NCBI GenBank assembly: GCA_025351355.1 | Contig: JANXWC010000072.1 | Location: 1 to 53,070 of the forward strand | From: Hyphomicrobiaceae bacterium | GTDB taxonomy: Bacteria > Pseudomonadota > Alphaproteobacteria > Rhizobiales > Hyphomicrobiaceae | DNA: 53,070 nucleotides | Direction: 5' to 3' | In this document: positions 41,994-50,947 of the stretch, in pieces | How the letters are laid out: each line of letters opens with the position of its first letter | Numbering within the stretch: position 1 is the first letter of the stretch | The notes under the pieces: model-generated | What the model was told of the DNA's origin: nothing | The model's database searches: none | The model's input: the letters and a program-made list of their open reading frames with translations, nothing else | Position numbers and translations under genes: made by a program

Positions 41994-43408
41994 CAGCGTC
42001 CTCCCACGGGGGCAGCGGTCAACACGCTCGATCGGGCAGTGACGAACGCTTCGATGGCGGCAATATCATTGGGCAAGCGGGTCATATGCTCCGGATCGGT
42101 CAATAGGCGGTCGAGGCGCGGCGGCAGGGCCGGATGAATGCCGGTAATAGATTTCATGGTGTCCGGAAACTTTGCAGGGTGCGCGGTGGCAAGCAGAATT
42201 TCAGGCGTCGCGCTGCTGTTGTGTGCGCTCGCTGCGGCGGCACAAGCCGTGTGCGGGTCGAGCAGATAACCGCAGTCATGCCAAACCTGCCGAATGGTTG
42301 CTGCAATGGTGCTTTCGTCAGCGGACGCGGCAGCAAAATCGGCTTTGAGCGCGGCGGTCATCGGCGCGCCAAGCTCGAAACGGCCGGATTGCTTGAGGCT
42401 GGCCATGCGATGCGTGATCCCTTGGGCGTCGCGTCCGGAAGATTCGTACAGATAGCGCTCGAAATTGGACGATACTTGGATGTCCATGGACGGCGAACTT
42501 GTGGGGACGACGCGGCGCGTCTCGTAGACCCCGGTCGCGACGGTGCGAGGCAGTATATCGTTGCTGTTGGTGGCAATAGTCAGGCGCTCGATCGGCAAGC
42601 CCATGCGGCGAGCGACGTGAGCGGCAAAAATATCGCCGAAATTGCCCGTGGGAACAGTGAAAGACACCTTGCGATGAGGCGCCCCTAAGGCCACGGCCGC
42701 GACGAAATAATAGGTGACTTGCGCCGCGATGCGCGCCCAATTGATCGAATTGACCCCCGACAAATGCAGTCTGTCGCGAAATGCCAGATGATTGAACATA
42801 TCTTTGACGCGCGCCTGGCAATCGTCAAAATCGCCCTCGATGGACAGGGCGTGCAGATGGGGTGCCGACGGGGTCGTCATCATGCGGCGCTGGACGTCGG
42901 ATACGCGGCCATGCGGGAACAGAATAAATACGTCGGCGCAACGGGTTGACCGGAATGCCTCGATGGCTGCGCCGCCGGTGTCGCCCGACGTCGCGCCGAC
43001 CACCGTGGCCCGCCTGCCGCGCTTGGTCAGCACATAATCCAACAAGCGCGCCAGCAACTGCATGGCGACATCTTTGAAGGCCAAAGTCGGACCGTGGAAT
43101 AATTCCAGCACGAAGCGGTTAGGGCCGATCTGGACCAACGGCGTTACGGCGGGGTGTCCGAAGGTCGAATAGGCGGATTTGGCCATTTCGGCCTGGACGT
43201 CGCGAGGGATGGCGCCACCGGTGAGCGGTTCGAGGACTTCGACGGCAACCTGGTGGAACGGCATGCCGGCAAAACCGGCAATCGTCGCAGGCGACAGCGT
43301 CGGCCATGTCTTGGGCACATACAGCCCGCCGTCGCGAGCCAGGCCGGCGAGCAGAACCTCCTCGAAACCCAATTCGGGTGCCGTACCACGGGTAGACACG
43401 TATCTCAC
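41993..43408 (-). CDS. thrC: threonine synthase
   Basis: ThrC converts O-phosphohomoserine to threonine with pyridoxal phosphate. The 471 residues include the N-terminal MRYVSTRG of the family, the cofactor lysine K112 in FHGPTLAFKDVAMQ, ATSGDTGGAAIEAF (phosphate site), INWARIAAQ and VPTGNFGDIFAAHVARRMGLP. Length fits the fungal/proteobacterial class. It lies between SURF1 and the M16 peptidase as in many Hyphomicrobiales. Confidence 0.97.
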   Translation of the reverse strand: MRYVSTRGTAPELGFEEVLLAGLARDGGLYVPKTWPTLSPATIAGFAGMPFHQVAVEVLEPLTGGAIPRDVQAEMAKSAYSTFGHPAVTPLVQIGPNRFVLELFHGPTLAFKDVAMQLLARLLDYVLTKRGRRATVVGATSGDTGGAAIEAFRSTRCADVFILFPHGRVSDVQRRMMTTPSAPHLHALSIEGDFDDCQARVKDMFNHLAFRDRLHLSGVNSINWARIAAQVTYYFVAAVALGAPHRKVSFTVPTGNFGDIFAAHVARRMGLPIERLTIATNSNDILPRTVATGVYETRRVVPTSSPSMDIQVSSNFERYLYESSGRDAQGITHRMASLKQSGRFELGAPMTAALKADFAAASADESTIAATIRQVWHDCGYLLDPHTACAAAASAHNSSATPEILLATAHPAKFPDTMKSITGIHPALPPRLDRLLTDPEHMTRLPNDIAAIEAFVTARSSVLTAAPVGGR

Positions 43409-43533
43409 TGCAATAAAACCCGTTTTTGCTGGTGCGAACCCCGTGCCGCAGGTCGATCGCGCGGCGGCTGTTGGCGACTATACATCACTGCGCCAGTAGC
43501 GGGGACTATCTAATTCGTCGTTAACAATTTTTC

Positions 43534-44289
43534 TCAGAAGCGACGCAACCGACCGCGCGCAAACGCAAAAAAGACACCGATCAGCGTGGCAGCCAAACCG
43601 TACCACGTGACCGCATACTCCAGGTGACGATTGGGCAGGGAAACGAGAGCGGTGCCCGCTTGCGGCCAGCCATCTTTATCGACGGGCGCGGCTTCCAAAT
43701 CGACCATCACGGGCGCGGTTTTTACTTCAGGCGTAAATGCCGAGGCGCTGAGTGCGGTCAGATCGCGCCAGTACCAGACGTTGTGCGCGACGTCGTTCGC
43801 TGGCGTGAATGCATTGCGCTCGCCGGCCTCACGAACGAGGCCGACCACGCTAACCGGACCTTCGACCTGCGCGGCAGCGCGTGTCGCCGGGTTCTTCAGT
43901 GCCGCCGGAATATAGCCCCGATTGACCCAGACGATGTTACCCTGCGCCATTTCGAATGGGGTAAATACGTGAAACCCGGAGCCGAGGCGACCATCGGCGA
44001 ACCAGAATCGCTCTTTGTCGTGCAGGAAGCGCCCGATTAGCCGCACGCGCGTGTAGGGCTTTGGCGGGGCGGCGACCAGCTGATCGCCTATGTCGAGGGG
44101 GCTTTGTGCCGCGCGCTGGGCGATGTCGCGCAGCAGCGCTTCTTTCCATACCTTGCGCTGCAATTGCCATGTGCCGAGTGCCAGCAAAATTGCCAGGGCC
44201 ACCAATGTCGACAACGATGGCAGGACGAGGCCCGCGCGCTTGAAATCCGTGAGCAGTCTGTCGCTTGCACCCGTTCCGTTGGCGGTCAT
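43534..44289 (-). CDS. SURF1-family cytochrome oxidase assembly protein
   Basis: SURF1 proteins help insert haem a into cytochrome c oxidase subunit I. The 251 residues have one membrane helix near each end (about 26-43 and 226-245), with L-A-I-L-L-A-L-G-T-W-Q-L-Q-R-K and WK-E-A-L, V-W-V-N-R-G-Y-I-P, W-Y-W-R-D-L and the C-terminal N-R-H-L-E-Y-A-V-T-W-Y-G-L-A signature. The gene belongs next to cox genes, but none is upstream here; only DUF983 remains in the expected order. Confidence 0.94.
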   Translation of the reverse strand: MTANGTGASDRLLTDFKRAGLVLPSLSTLVALAILLALGTWQLQRKVWKEALLRDIAQRAAQSPLDIGDQLVAAPPKPYTRVRLIGRFLHDKERFWFADGRLGSGFHVFTPFEMAQGNIVWVNRGYIPAALKNPATRAAAQVEGPVSVVGLVREAGERNAFTPANDVAHNVWYWRDLTALSASAFTPEVKTAPVMVDLEAAPVDKDGWPQAGTALVSLPNRHLEYAVTWYGLAATLIGVFFAFARGRLRRF

Positions 44290-44296
44290 GCCATCA

Positions 44297-44692
44297 TCAT
44301 TTCTTTGCCAATTGCCCCTGCTCGGCCTTGTTGCGGTATTGCAGGCCGATCAGCAAGCCTTTGAGCCCGCGCAGCAGCAGCAGTGCCAGCAACGGCGTCA
44401 GCAGACCCCAGGCGACGACATGAAACCACACCGAGGCACCGAACTTGAATTCGGCGATCAGCGCCATGCCGAGCACCAGGAAACCCAGGATGAGAATGGC
44501 GAAGACCGCCGGACCATCGCCGGTATCGATGAACGTGTAGTCGAGCGCGCACGTCGGGCACCGGTCGCGCAGGACGAGGCCGCGTCGGAAAAGCGAGGCG
44601 CTACCACAACGAGGACACCGACCCATCGCGCCGGCGAGCGCGGGGGAAGCTGCAATGGGCGCCGGTGGCGTGGACATGGGCGGCGTAGACAT
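44297..44692 (-). CDS. DUF983 membrane protein
   Basis: A 131-residue protein with a zinc-ribbon-like pair C-P-R-C-G and C-P-T-C near the N-terminus, the family phrase Y-x-x-x-D-T-G-D-G-P-A-V-F-A-I, and two to three membrane helices. DUF983 usually sits between coxC and SURF1 and is thought to act in cytochrome oxidase biogenesis. The ATG at 44692 is preceded by AAGGAG, which lies inside the longer GTG-started frame, so the shorter form is preferred. SURF1 follows 7 bases later. Confidence 0.9.
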   Translation of the reverse strand: MSTPPMSTPPAPIAASPALAGAMGRCPRCGSASLFRRGLVLRDRCPTCALDYTFIDTGDGPAVFAILILGFLVLGMALIAEFKFGASVWFHVVAWGLLTPLLALLLLRGLKGLLIGLQYRNKAEQGQLAKK

Positions 44693-44954
44693 GGCGCGCG
44701 TCTCCTTACCCACAACGGTGCACAGGCGCGGCCAGCGTCCGCAAGCAGGGGCAGGGTCGCTGCAACGAGATGACGCAGCGGGTGGACAGCTGTATTCGGG
44801 ACGCAGGGTGCAACGAAACAGGACGACCAGCGAGGGAAAGTCTGCTGATCGGCGTGACCGCGCAGGCAGGTGGATGCATTGTCACGGTCGGCGGAGGGGG
44901 CTTTTGATGGTGTGGAAGTCAGTAGGAGGTCTCGATCATTGGGCAAGGTGCCAT

Positions 44955-45827
44955 TTAACTGGTGCGGATTGCTGCGATGATCCATCGCCGGAAGGTTGAG
45001 AAGGCTAACTCTTCACGCCGCGAATCTCTGAAAATCAGATACCAGTGACTGCCTTTGGGTACCGACAGTTTGAACGGCGCAACAAGTCGGCCAGCTTTCA
45101 GATCGTCGTCAATGTACGGGCGAATGCCGAGTGCAACGCCGACGCCGTCGCTCGCGGCTTGCAGCGCCTGACCATAAAACTCAAAAACCGGCCCGTTGAT
45201 CGTGACGCCGCCTAGACTCGCAGCCTTCAGCCACGTCGACCAATCGCCGCGCGCATGTGCCACTTGCAAGAGGACGCAATCTTTCAACTGGCGTGGCGTT
45301 TTCAGGCGTTGCGCCATGTGTGGTGCGCACACTGGAATGAGATCCGCGCCGAACAGATGCTCGGAGACAAGCCCCGGCCAAGTCCCATCGCCAAGTTTTA
45401 CCCCGCACGTCCAGTCGTCGGCAAAGGGCGCAGCGGCCCCGCCGGTCGTGATCCGAACGTCAATATCTGGGGCAAGTTCGCGGAAGGATGCGAGCCGGGG
45501 GATGAGCCAGCGGATGGCAAATGTTGGTCCGACGCCGATAGTCAAAGCACGTGTAGCGGATTGGGCTGTGACTTGGTCCGTTAGCAGCGCCAGTGCATCA
45601 AGGATCGGAGTTAAGCCGATTTGATAGGATTTGCCCGCAGCGGTCAGTGAGAGGCGGTTCGCGCTCCGCTCGAAGAGATCGACTCCCAGTCGTTGTTCGA
45701 GCAAATGCACCATGCGGCTGACAGCCGCCGGGGTAACCGACAGCTCCCCCGCAGCTGCCGTGAAGCTGCCACCGCGTGCCGTCGCTTCGAAGGCCTTGAT
45801 GCCATTGAGATAGGGCAGCTGGCGCAT
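44955..45827 (-). CDS. LysR-family regulator, GcvA-like
   Basis: The 290 residues start MRQLPYLNGIKAFEATARGG, the typical start of GcvA-type regulators, followed by an HTH (SFTAAAGELSVTPAAVSRMVHLLEQRLG) and a substrate-binding domain (DIDVRITTGG..., CGVKLGDG). The ligand is unknown. It is divergent from the TSUP gene across 93 bases that hold a dyad, so TSUP is the likely target. I preferred ATG 45827 on family grounds; ATG 45836 and TTG 45839 are alternatives. It lies where coxC would normally precede DUF983. Confidence 0.92.
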   Translation of the reverse strand: MRQLPYLNGIKAFEATARGGSFTAAAGELSVTPAAVSRMVHLLEQRLGVDLFERSANRLSLTAAGKSYQIGLTPILDALALLTDQVTAQSATRALTIGVGPTFAIRWLIPRLASFRELAPDIDVRITTGGAAAPFADDWTCGVKLGDGTWPGLVSEHLFGADLIPVCAPHMAQRLKTPRQLKDCVLLQVAHARGDWSTWLKAASLGGVTINGPVFEFYGQALQAASDGVGVALGIRPYIDDDLKAGRLVAPFKLSVPKGSHWYLIFRDSRREELAFSTFRRWIIAAIRTS

Positions 45828-45850
45828 CGTCACCATCAATTTAAGTCATG

Positions 45851-45870
45851 CTGAGCCTTAGATAACTCAG
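45851..45870. promoter_or_regulatory. candidate LysR operator between LysR and TSUP genes
   Basis: CTGAG (45851-45855), ten bases, CTCAG (45866-45870) form a dyad with LysR-like geometry. It is the only clear inverted repeat seen in the 93-base divergent interval, 51 bases before the TSUP start and 24 before the LysR start. Confidence 0.45.
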
Positions 45871-45920
45871 GTTGCCGACACGAACCAATCAATTCAAACG
45901 TGGCTGCGGAGGTTCTTCCC

Positions 45921-46670
45921 ATGTCAGCCACACTGATGCTAGCGCTCGTCGTGACGATGATCGGCACGTCGTTTCTGTCCGGCATCTTTGGCATGGCGGG
46001 TGGCATGATCTTGATGGGCGTTCTACTTGCCTTTCTGCCCGTTCCCGAAACGATGGCGCTGCACGCCGTAACGCAGATGGCGTCGAACGGCTGGCGCGGG
46101 CTGCTCTGGTGGCGGCACATCCAATGGCGCGCTGCCGCCGCCTTTCTAATTGGCTGCGCTGTTGCGTTCGCAATCTGGACGCTCTGGCGCTACGTGCCAT
46201 CCAAACCGGTAGCCCTTATTTTACTCGGGGTATCGCCGTTTCTCGTTCGCTTGGTGCCGGCCAAATTCAAGCCCGATCCTGAACGCCTTCTCCACGGCGT
46301 CCTGTATGGTTCGGCTTGCATGACCTTAATGTTGCTGGCTGGTGTTTCCGGGCCTTTGATCGACACCTACTTTCTAGGCGGCAAATTTGAGCGTCGCCAG
46401 ATCGTGGCCACGAAGGCCGTGTGCCAGATCTTCAGCCATGGCGCGAAGTTCGCCTATTTTGGCGGGCTGGTAGATCAAGCGGCGAGCCTTGATCCGTTCA
46501 TGGGCGCGCTTGCAGTCGCCGCTTCGATGGTCGGCACATCAGCGGCGAGGCCAATCCTCGACCGCCTTACAGACACGCAATATCGAACGTGGGCGACGCG
46601 GATCATCACAGCCATCGCGCTGGTTTACTTGGTACAAGGCAGTTACCTTCTGCTGTCGTGGAAAACATGA
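45921..46670 (+). CDS. TSUP-family permease (TauE/SafE)
   Basis: A 249-residue protein with about eight membrane helices and the two duplicated TSUP motifs: FLSGIFGMAGGMILMGVLLAF in the first half and GVSGPLIDTYFLGGKFERRQIVATKAVCQIFSH in the second. TSUP proteins move sulfur- or carbon-containing organic anions such as sulfite, sulfoacetate or taurine-derived products; the substrate here is unknown. ATG 45921 is preceded by a strong GGAGG, so the longer frame from 45900 is rejected. A small gene follows 7 bases after its stop. Confidence 0.9.
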   Translation: MSATLMLALVVTMIGTSFLSGIFGMAGGMILMGVLLAFLPVPETMALHAVTQMASNGWRGLLWWRHIQWRAAAAFLIGCAVAFAIWTLWRYVPSKPVALILLGVSPFLVRLVPAKFKPDPERLLHGVLYGSACMTLMLLAGVSGPLIDTYFLGGKFERRQIVATKAVCQIFSHGAKFAYFGGLVDQAASLDPFMGALAVAASMVGTSAARPILDRLTDTQYRTWATRIITAIALVYLVQGSYLLLSWKT

Positions 46671-46677
46671 GGCCAAT

Positions 46678-46902
46678 ATGACAACCAATCTCGATCCACT
46701 GGTGCGGGACCTCGTCGAGTGGGTCGCGAAAGAGCCGCGGCTTTATACCGACGTGCTCGAAGCCTGGCGAACGTCCTGCCCAAGGCTGACTGTTTGGGAG
46801 GATGCAGTTGATCGGGGGTTGGTTGAACGGCAGATCATTAGTGGGCATGGAGTATTCGTGATGGCTACTGCTGCCGGACGAGACTTTGTGAAATCTCAGT
46901 GA
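46678..46902 (+). CDS. small winged-helix-like conserved hypothetical protein
   Basis: The 74-residue protein LDPLVRDLVEWVAKEPRLYTDVLEAWRTSCPRLTVWEDAVDRGLV... is a small conserved type seen in rhizobial genomes; the helix pattern and C-terminal T-A-A-G-R-D-F resemble a compact winged helix. No DNA-binding evidence. GAGG precedes the ATG, 7 bases after the TSUP stop, so it is co-transcribed with the permease. Confidence 0.75.
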   Translation: MTTNLDPLVRDLVEWVAKEPRLYTDVLEAWRTSCPRLTVWEDAVDRGLVERQIISGHGVFVMATAAGRDFVKSQ

Positions 46903-47090
46903 TCAGACACCTTCTAACGCCGTCCGCACTTGATGCTGTGGAATTGTTCTCTGGGCGTTTTGTTGACGGGCCGTTTGGGGCATCAGAGGAAGCGTCCAGT
47001 CTTCCGGGCGGCGTACCGGTGGGCATTTCAACCCCTATTTAGTAAATCCTTTTCCGTTGCGCCGCGAACCCATATGTGGCGACCACCGGC

Positions 47091-47996
47091 TCAACTCCAA
47101 CGCCGGTTGGACCACATGAACTGCTCCGGTGCCTCGCGGATCCAGGCTTCGAACTGGGCTTGCATGGCGGCCGTCGTCGATCTGATATCATCGGCTTGAT
47201 TGGCTGTCCGAGGCACACGCAGTTCCTTGAGCTCGACGCGAAACCTGCTGGATGTGCCAATGCGCAGACAACGCCCCATCCAGATGCGGGCGCCGACGCG
47301 GCGCGCGATCATCGCCGGCACCATGACCGAGCGGGCGGGTTGGCCAAAAAACGGCACCGGGATGCCCTGCCGATCATAAAGGTCGGAGACAATTGCCAAG
47401 CGCCCGCCTTGGCGGACGTAGTCGGTCATAATGCGCGCAGTCCGCTGATTTTCCTCGATCTGGCCCTTACCAAACAGGCCGCCGGGATAGAGGCCCTGTC
47501 GCTGCGCGCGCAAGTACGCGTCGACGTAGGGATTTTTGACCATTCGGAAAATCGCAGCCGGCCGCCCGCCGGCCTCGGTGAACGGCCATATGGCCAATTC
47601 CCAGTTGCCCATGTGCAGGGTGACGCCGACGGCCGGGCCGAGTTTGCCACGGTAACGATCCAGCACCTTCTTCGAGACCATGTCGAAGCGCTCCGGCTCC
47701 TTGATCAGCAGGTCGATACGCATGGTCTCGACCATCACGCGGCCGAGGTTACCCCACATTGTCCGCGCGATCGCTTCGCGCGCCTCGGGTGTTTTCTCGG
47801 GGAATGCGATCGCCAGGTTTTCCAGCGCGCGACGGTGGCGGCGGAGGCGCGGCGCGATCAATGTCCATGCTGCCGCCGAGGTGTTCACCGCGACATCCAG
47901 CGGCACGACGCGAACCAAGCCGACCACAAGGCGAAGGCCAGCATATTCCAGGCGGTAGCGCAGGTCGAGCAAACGTGAGGCGACGGCAGGATGCAT
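47091..47996 (-). CDS. LpxL/HtrB-family lipid A acyltransferase
   Basis: The 301 residues belong to the LPLAT family that adds secondary acyl chains to lipid A. The catalytic motif H128-x4-E133 is in VTLHMGNWEL, followed by the G-R-P and N-P-Y-V-D blocks, and V-S-D-L-Y-D-R-Q-G-I-P-V-P-F-F-G as substrate-binding region. An N-terminal hydrophobic segment anchors it to the inner membrane. Which acyl position it serves cannot be said. Located 110 bases after the hydratase gene on the same strand, possibly with its own promoter. Confidence 0.88.
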   Translation of the reverse strand: MHPAVASRLLDLRYRLEYAGLRLVVGLVRVVPLDVAVNTSAAAWTLIAPRLRRHRRALENLAIAFPEKTPEAREAIARTMWGNLGRVMVETMRIDLLIKEPERFDMVSKKVLDRYRGKLGPAVGVTLHMGNWELAIWPFTEAGGRPAAIFRMVKNPYVDAYLRAQRQGLYPGGLFGKGQIEENQRTARIMTDYVRQGGRLAIVSDLYDRQGIPVPFFGQPARSVMVPAMIARRVGARIWMGRCLRIGTSSRFRVELKELRVPRTANQADDIRSTTAAMQAQFEAWIREAPEQFMWSNRRWS

Positions 47997-48105
47997 TGCA
48001 GCTTTCAGAGGTGTCGATGTTCATCACAGCGCCAACAAAGCGCAAATGGCCGGCGCCGAGCCGGGCTCGTGCCTGAGCGAGGACAAAATATTTCGCGGGC
48101 GGCAA

Positions 48106-48888
48106 TTACATCGTCAAGCGCGCCTCGAGCCGGCCGAGTCCCGGGAATTCGGCGGCGACGTTGGCTGCATGATCGACCCAATGCACACCCGTCCAAGAGC
48201 CTGTCGCAACGATGGCGCCGGCATGCAAGCCGCCACGCTTGGTAACCACGTGGCCAACTAACCAGACGAGCAGTGCGGCCAAATCCTTCTGTGTGTGTCC
48301 GCCTGTCGTCTCGACCGCGATTTTGTTGTCGACGTAGGCGCGGGCCAGCTGCTGGTGCATGTCGATGTCGCGCCATCCCTTCACTTCCGGACCGATCAGG
48401 AAACCGAGGTTCATGTTGTTGTCTGAGAGCGTCGCCAGCGGTGGCGACTTGGGACCGGGGGCAAGGCGGAAGGCACACAATTCCATCGCCACGTGCGCCG
48501 AAGCAATGCCGGCGAGCACGTCGGCGACCGACGGCGCGGTTGCTGCCGATGGAAAAGCCCGACCCATGCGGAAGGCAATCTCGACCTCGATGCCGGTCGG
48601 GTTCGGAACCGGGATCGACAAGGGCATACCGGATTTGCCGGCTTCGATGATACCGCCCTTGAGGACAGGCGCGCAGTTGGGCTCGGAGGTAGCATTGGCC
48701 GCACCCACCTTCCAGCCTGCCGCGGGCCCCAGCTTGGCGCGGACGATGTCCTGGATCTGATAGGCCTGCGCGTCGTTTTGCGGCACCACAGCCGGGAGTG
48801 GGGACCTGGGTGCACCGGGATTGCGCGCGCCCATCAGTACCGCAGCGAAAACTTCGGCGTCGGCTGTGGAAAGTAACGTTGGCGACAT
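48106..48888 (-). CDS. 2-keto-4-pentenoate hydratase-type enzyme
   Basis: A 260-residue member of the MhpD/fumarylacetoacetase-like fold: QAYQIQDIVRAKLGPAAGWKVGAAN, GIEVEIAFRMGRAFP (metal-binding E-x-E), HVAMELCAFRL, SDNNMNLGFLIGPEVKGW, and GGLHAGAIVATGSWTGVHWV. Family members hydrate 2-hydroxypenta-2,4-dienoates in aromatic meta-cleavage or act as decarboxylases; no other meta-cleavage gene is in the window. It begins 35 bases after the ABC binding protein gene on the same strand, so the two probably share a transcript. Confidence 0.85.
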   Translation of the reverse strand: MSPTLLSTADAEVFAAVLMGARNPGAPRSPLPAVVPQNDAQAYQIQDIVRAKLGPAAGWKVGAANATSEPNCAPVLKGGIIEAGKSGMPLSIPVPNPTGIEVEIAFRMGRAFPSAATAPSVADVLAGIASAHVAMELCAFRLAPGPKSPPLATLSDNNMNLGFLIGPEVKGWRDIDMHQQLARAYVDNKIAVETTGGHTQKDLAALLVWLVGHVVTKRGGLHAGAIVATGSWTGVHWVDHAANVAAEFPGLGRLEARLTM

Positions 48889-48922
48889 GGGCTTAGCAAT
48901 CCTTGCGAGGTAGGAGTCGGGC

Positions 48923-50149
48923 TTAACCGCCGCAGACGGCGGTGTTGACGGGAAGAAATGCTGCCGACGCTGGAATGGTTCTGACAAGTTCATAATAGTC
49001 CCACGGGGTCGTCACCTGGGCCTTCGATTTGATCTTGAACACGTCCAAATCGAACAGCACGCGGCCGTCGGATCTGATCGAGGCCGGTTTGCCGAAATAG
49101 GTCACCGGCAATTCGCGCATCTTCCTGCCGACCGCATCTGTGTCGTCGGCGCCGGCGGCGGCGACAGCTTTCAAGTAATGCGTGACGGCGGCGTAGATGC
49201 CCGCTTGCGTCTTGGTTGGCATTGCCTTGCGCTCGGCGAAGAAGCGATTGGCGAACGCACGCGTGGCATCATTGCGGTTCCAATAGAAACCTGAGGATAC
49301 GACGAGATTTTGTGCCACATCGGGGCCGAGCGCGTGGATGTCCGTTATGAACACAAGGAAGGCGACGAGCGACTGGCTGCCATCAGCACCGAGCCCGAAT
49401 TCCTTCGATTGCTTGATGACATTGATGAGGTCGTTACCGACCGTCGCGAGGCCGATCATCTGCGCTTTGGAGGTCTGGATCTGCAGCAGCAGGGAACTGT
49501 AATCGAGTGCGCCAACCGGATGGCGGACAGTTCCTACGACGGTGCCGCCGGTCGCGGTAATGACTTCACTGGCGTCCTTGACCAGCGCGGTGCCGAAGGC
49601 GGTGTCGACGGCGAGGAACTCCCATGACTTCGCGCCGCTGGCGACCAATTCTCGCGCGGTGCCCGCCGCCAGTGCGTGGGTATCGTCGGACCAATGCGTA
49701 CTATTCAGCGAACAGGTCTTGTTGGTAAAATCCGAGGTTGCGGCAGCGGTGATCATGACTGTCTTGTTCAGCTGCTTGGCGACGGCCTGGACAGAGAAAC
49801 CGATCGGCGTGACAGGGAGATCGACGATAGCCGATACGCCTTCGTTCTCTAGCCAGCGGCGCGCCACGCTCGACGCGACGTCGGGCTTGTTCAGCGTATC
49901 ACCGGAGATAATCTCGATCTTGCGACCGAGCACCGTGCCACCGAAGTCCTTGACGGCCATGTTGGCGGCCAGCACGGATCCCTGGCCACCACTGTCGGCG
50001 AAGGGGCCGCTGAGGTCGGTCAGCACGCCGATCTTGAGGGGTGCCGTGGTCTGTGCTTGGGCTGCTGAAGTGGCGAAAACGACTGTCACGCCAAGCACCA
50101 CCAATCCACAATGCAGCAGGCCAAGGGAATTTGTTACAGCTTTCAGCAC
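48923..50149 (-). CDS. ABC transporter substrate-binding protein (branched-chain amino acid type)
   Basis: The 408-residue protein has a Sec signal (hydrophobic about 10-30, A-Q-A-Q) and a periplasmic-binding fold: PLKIGVLTDLSGPFADSGGQGSV, NMAVKDFGGTVLGRKIEIISGD, A-R-R-W-L-E-N-E-G-V-S-A-I-V, and W-E-F-L-A-V-D-T-A-F-G. I chose GTG 50149 because GGAGGA precedes it at good spacing, giving a proper signal; a longer frame would add 39 residues. No permease or ATPase gene is nearby, so it is an orphan. The likely ligands are amides, amino acids or aromatic acids. Confidence 0.9.
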   Translation of the reverse strand: MLKAVTNSLGLLHCGLVVLGVTVVFATSAAQAQTTAPLKIGVLTDLSGPFADSGGQGSVLAANMAVKDFGGTVLGRKIEIISGDTLNKPDVASSVARRWLENEGVSAIVDLPVTPIGFSVQAVAKQLNKTVMITAAATSDFTNKTCSLNSTHWSDDTHALAAGTARELVASGAKSWEFLAVDTAFGTALVKDASEVITATGGTVVGTVRHPVGALDYSSLLLQIQTSKAQMIGLATVGNDLINVIKQSKEFGLGADGSQSLVAFLVFITDIHALGPDVAQNLVVSSGFYWNRNDATRAFANRFFAERKAMPTKTQAGIYAAVTHYLKAVAAAGADDTDAVGRKMRELPVTYFGKPASIRSDGRVLFDLDVFKIKSKAQVTTPWDYYELVRTIPASAAFLPVNTAVCGG

Positions 50150-50302
50150 GTGTTCCTCCGAGTTCGGCGCGGTCATTGAGCGGGCGCGCCTCAGCGCTAC
50201 ATACCGCGATACGCGACCGGACGCCACCGTCACAGCCAACTGCTTGACTTGCATGATCGCAACCAATTACCGTGAACGATATTTTTAAGGGGGTGTTCGG
50301 TT

Positions 50303-50947
50303 ATGGGTGGCCAAATTGATTTTCTTGATATGCTCGTTCAGTTTTCACGAAGCTCATGGGGATCCACCTTTTTCGGGTGGATGTTGGGATTGTTTTCGTC
50401 TTGGTTTGCGTTGCGTCGTCAAGCGAGAATGCAGGCTGAGACCATCAAAACGCTTTCAGATGCGCTGACCGCGTTTGAAGATAAATTCAAAGACAATCTT
50501 GAAGCGCTTTCGGATGATGAAGCTACCCAACTGGGTGCGGCCCGCGAAGCGTTTGTGTTGAGCGATTTAGAGCCGAAAGGTGTGGTCAGAGGCGTTGCGA
50601 TGTATCCGATTGTATCGGTCGTCATTATGATCGCTTCGTTTGTTGCCGCGGCGAAGATCAACGGCGGCTTTTTTATTCTAGGAATGTTCTTCGCGTTAGG
50701 ATTGATTGCGACCATTGCAGGAAGTTCCGAGCTTTTTGAATCGGTGCGGCAAACTAAAATCGAAAAAACCGCAAACACCGTCCGTGTTGATCTCCAAAAA
50801 ATGCGTCTTAACTCTCGCCAATATGATCATCTTCGCCGTTGGGCAAGTTCGCACCTATTCAACATATTCCCTAAGCGATTGGTCCTCCAGGTGATTGAGG
50901 CCGCGTCTCTAAATACCCGCCGCAACGGCCAGGGCGCAGCCAAGTAG
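50303..50947 (+). CDS. hypothetical membrane protein, AT-richer than its neighbours
   Basis: The 214-residue protein has a hydrophobic N-terminal segment (about 18-38), a coiled-coil or acidic middle (residues about 43-90), two further helices (about 100-145), and a basic C-terminal tail. No family recognised. AAGGGGGTG precedes the ATG. Codons are visibly richer in A/T than in flanking genes (many AAA, ATT, GAA, TTT), suggesting horizontal acquisition. It is divergent from the ABC binding-protein gene. Confidence 0.65.
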   Translation: MGGQIDFLDMLVQFSRSSWGSTFFGWMLGLFSSWFALRRQARMQAETIKTLSDALTAFEDKFKDNLEALSDDEATQLGAAREAFVLSDLEPKGVVRGVAMYPIVSVVIMIASFVAAAKINGGFFILGMFFALGLIATIAGSSELFESVRQTKIEKTANTVRVDLQKMRLNSRQYDHLRRWASSHLFNIFPKRLVLQVIEAASLNTRRNGQGAAK

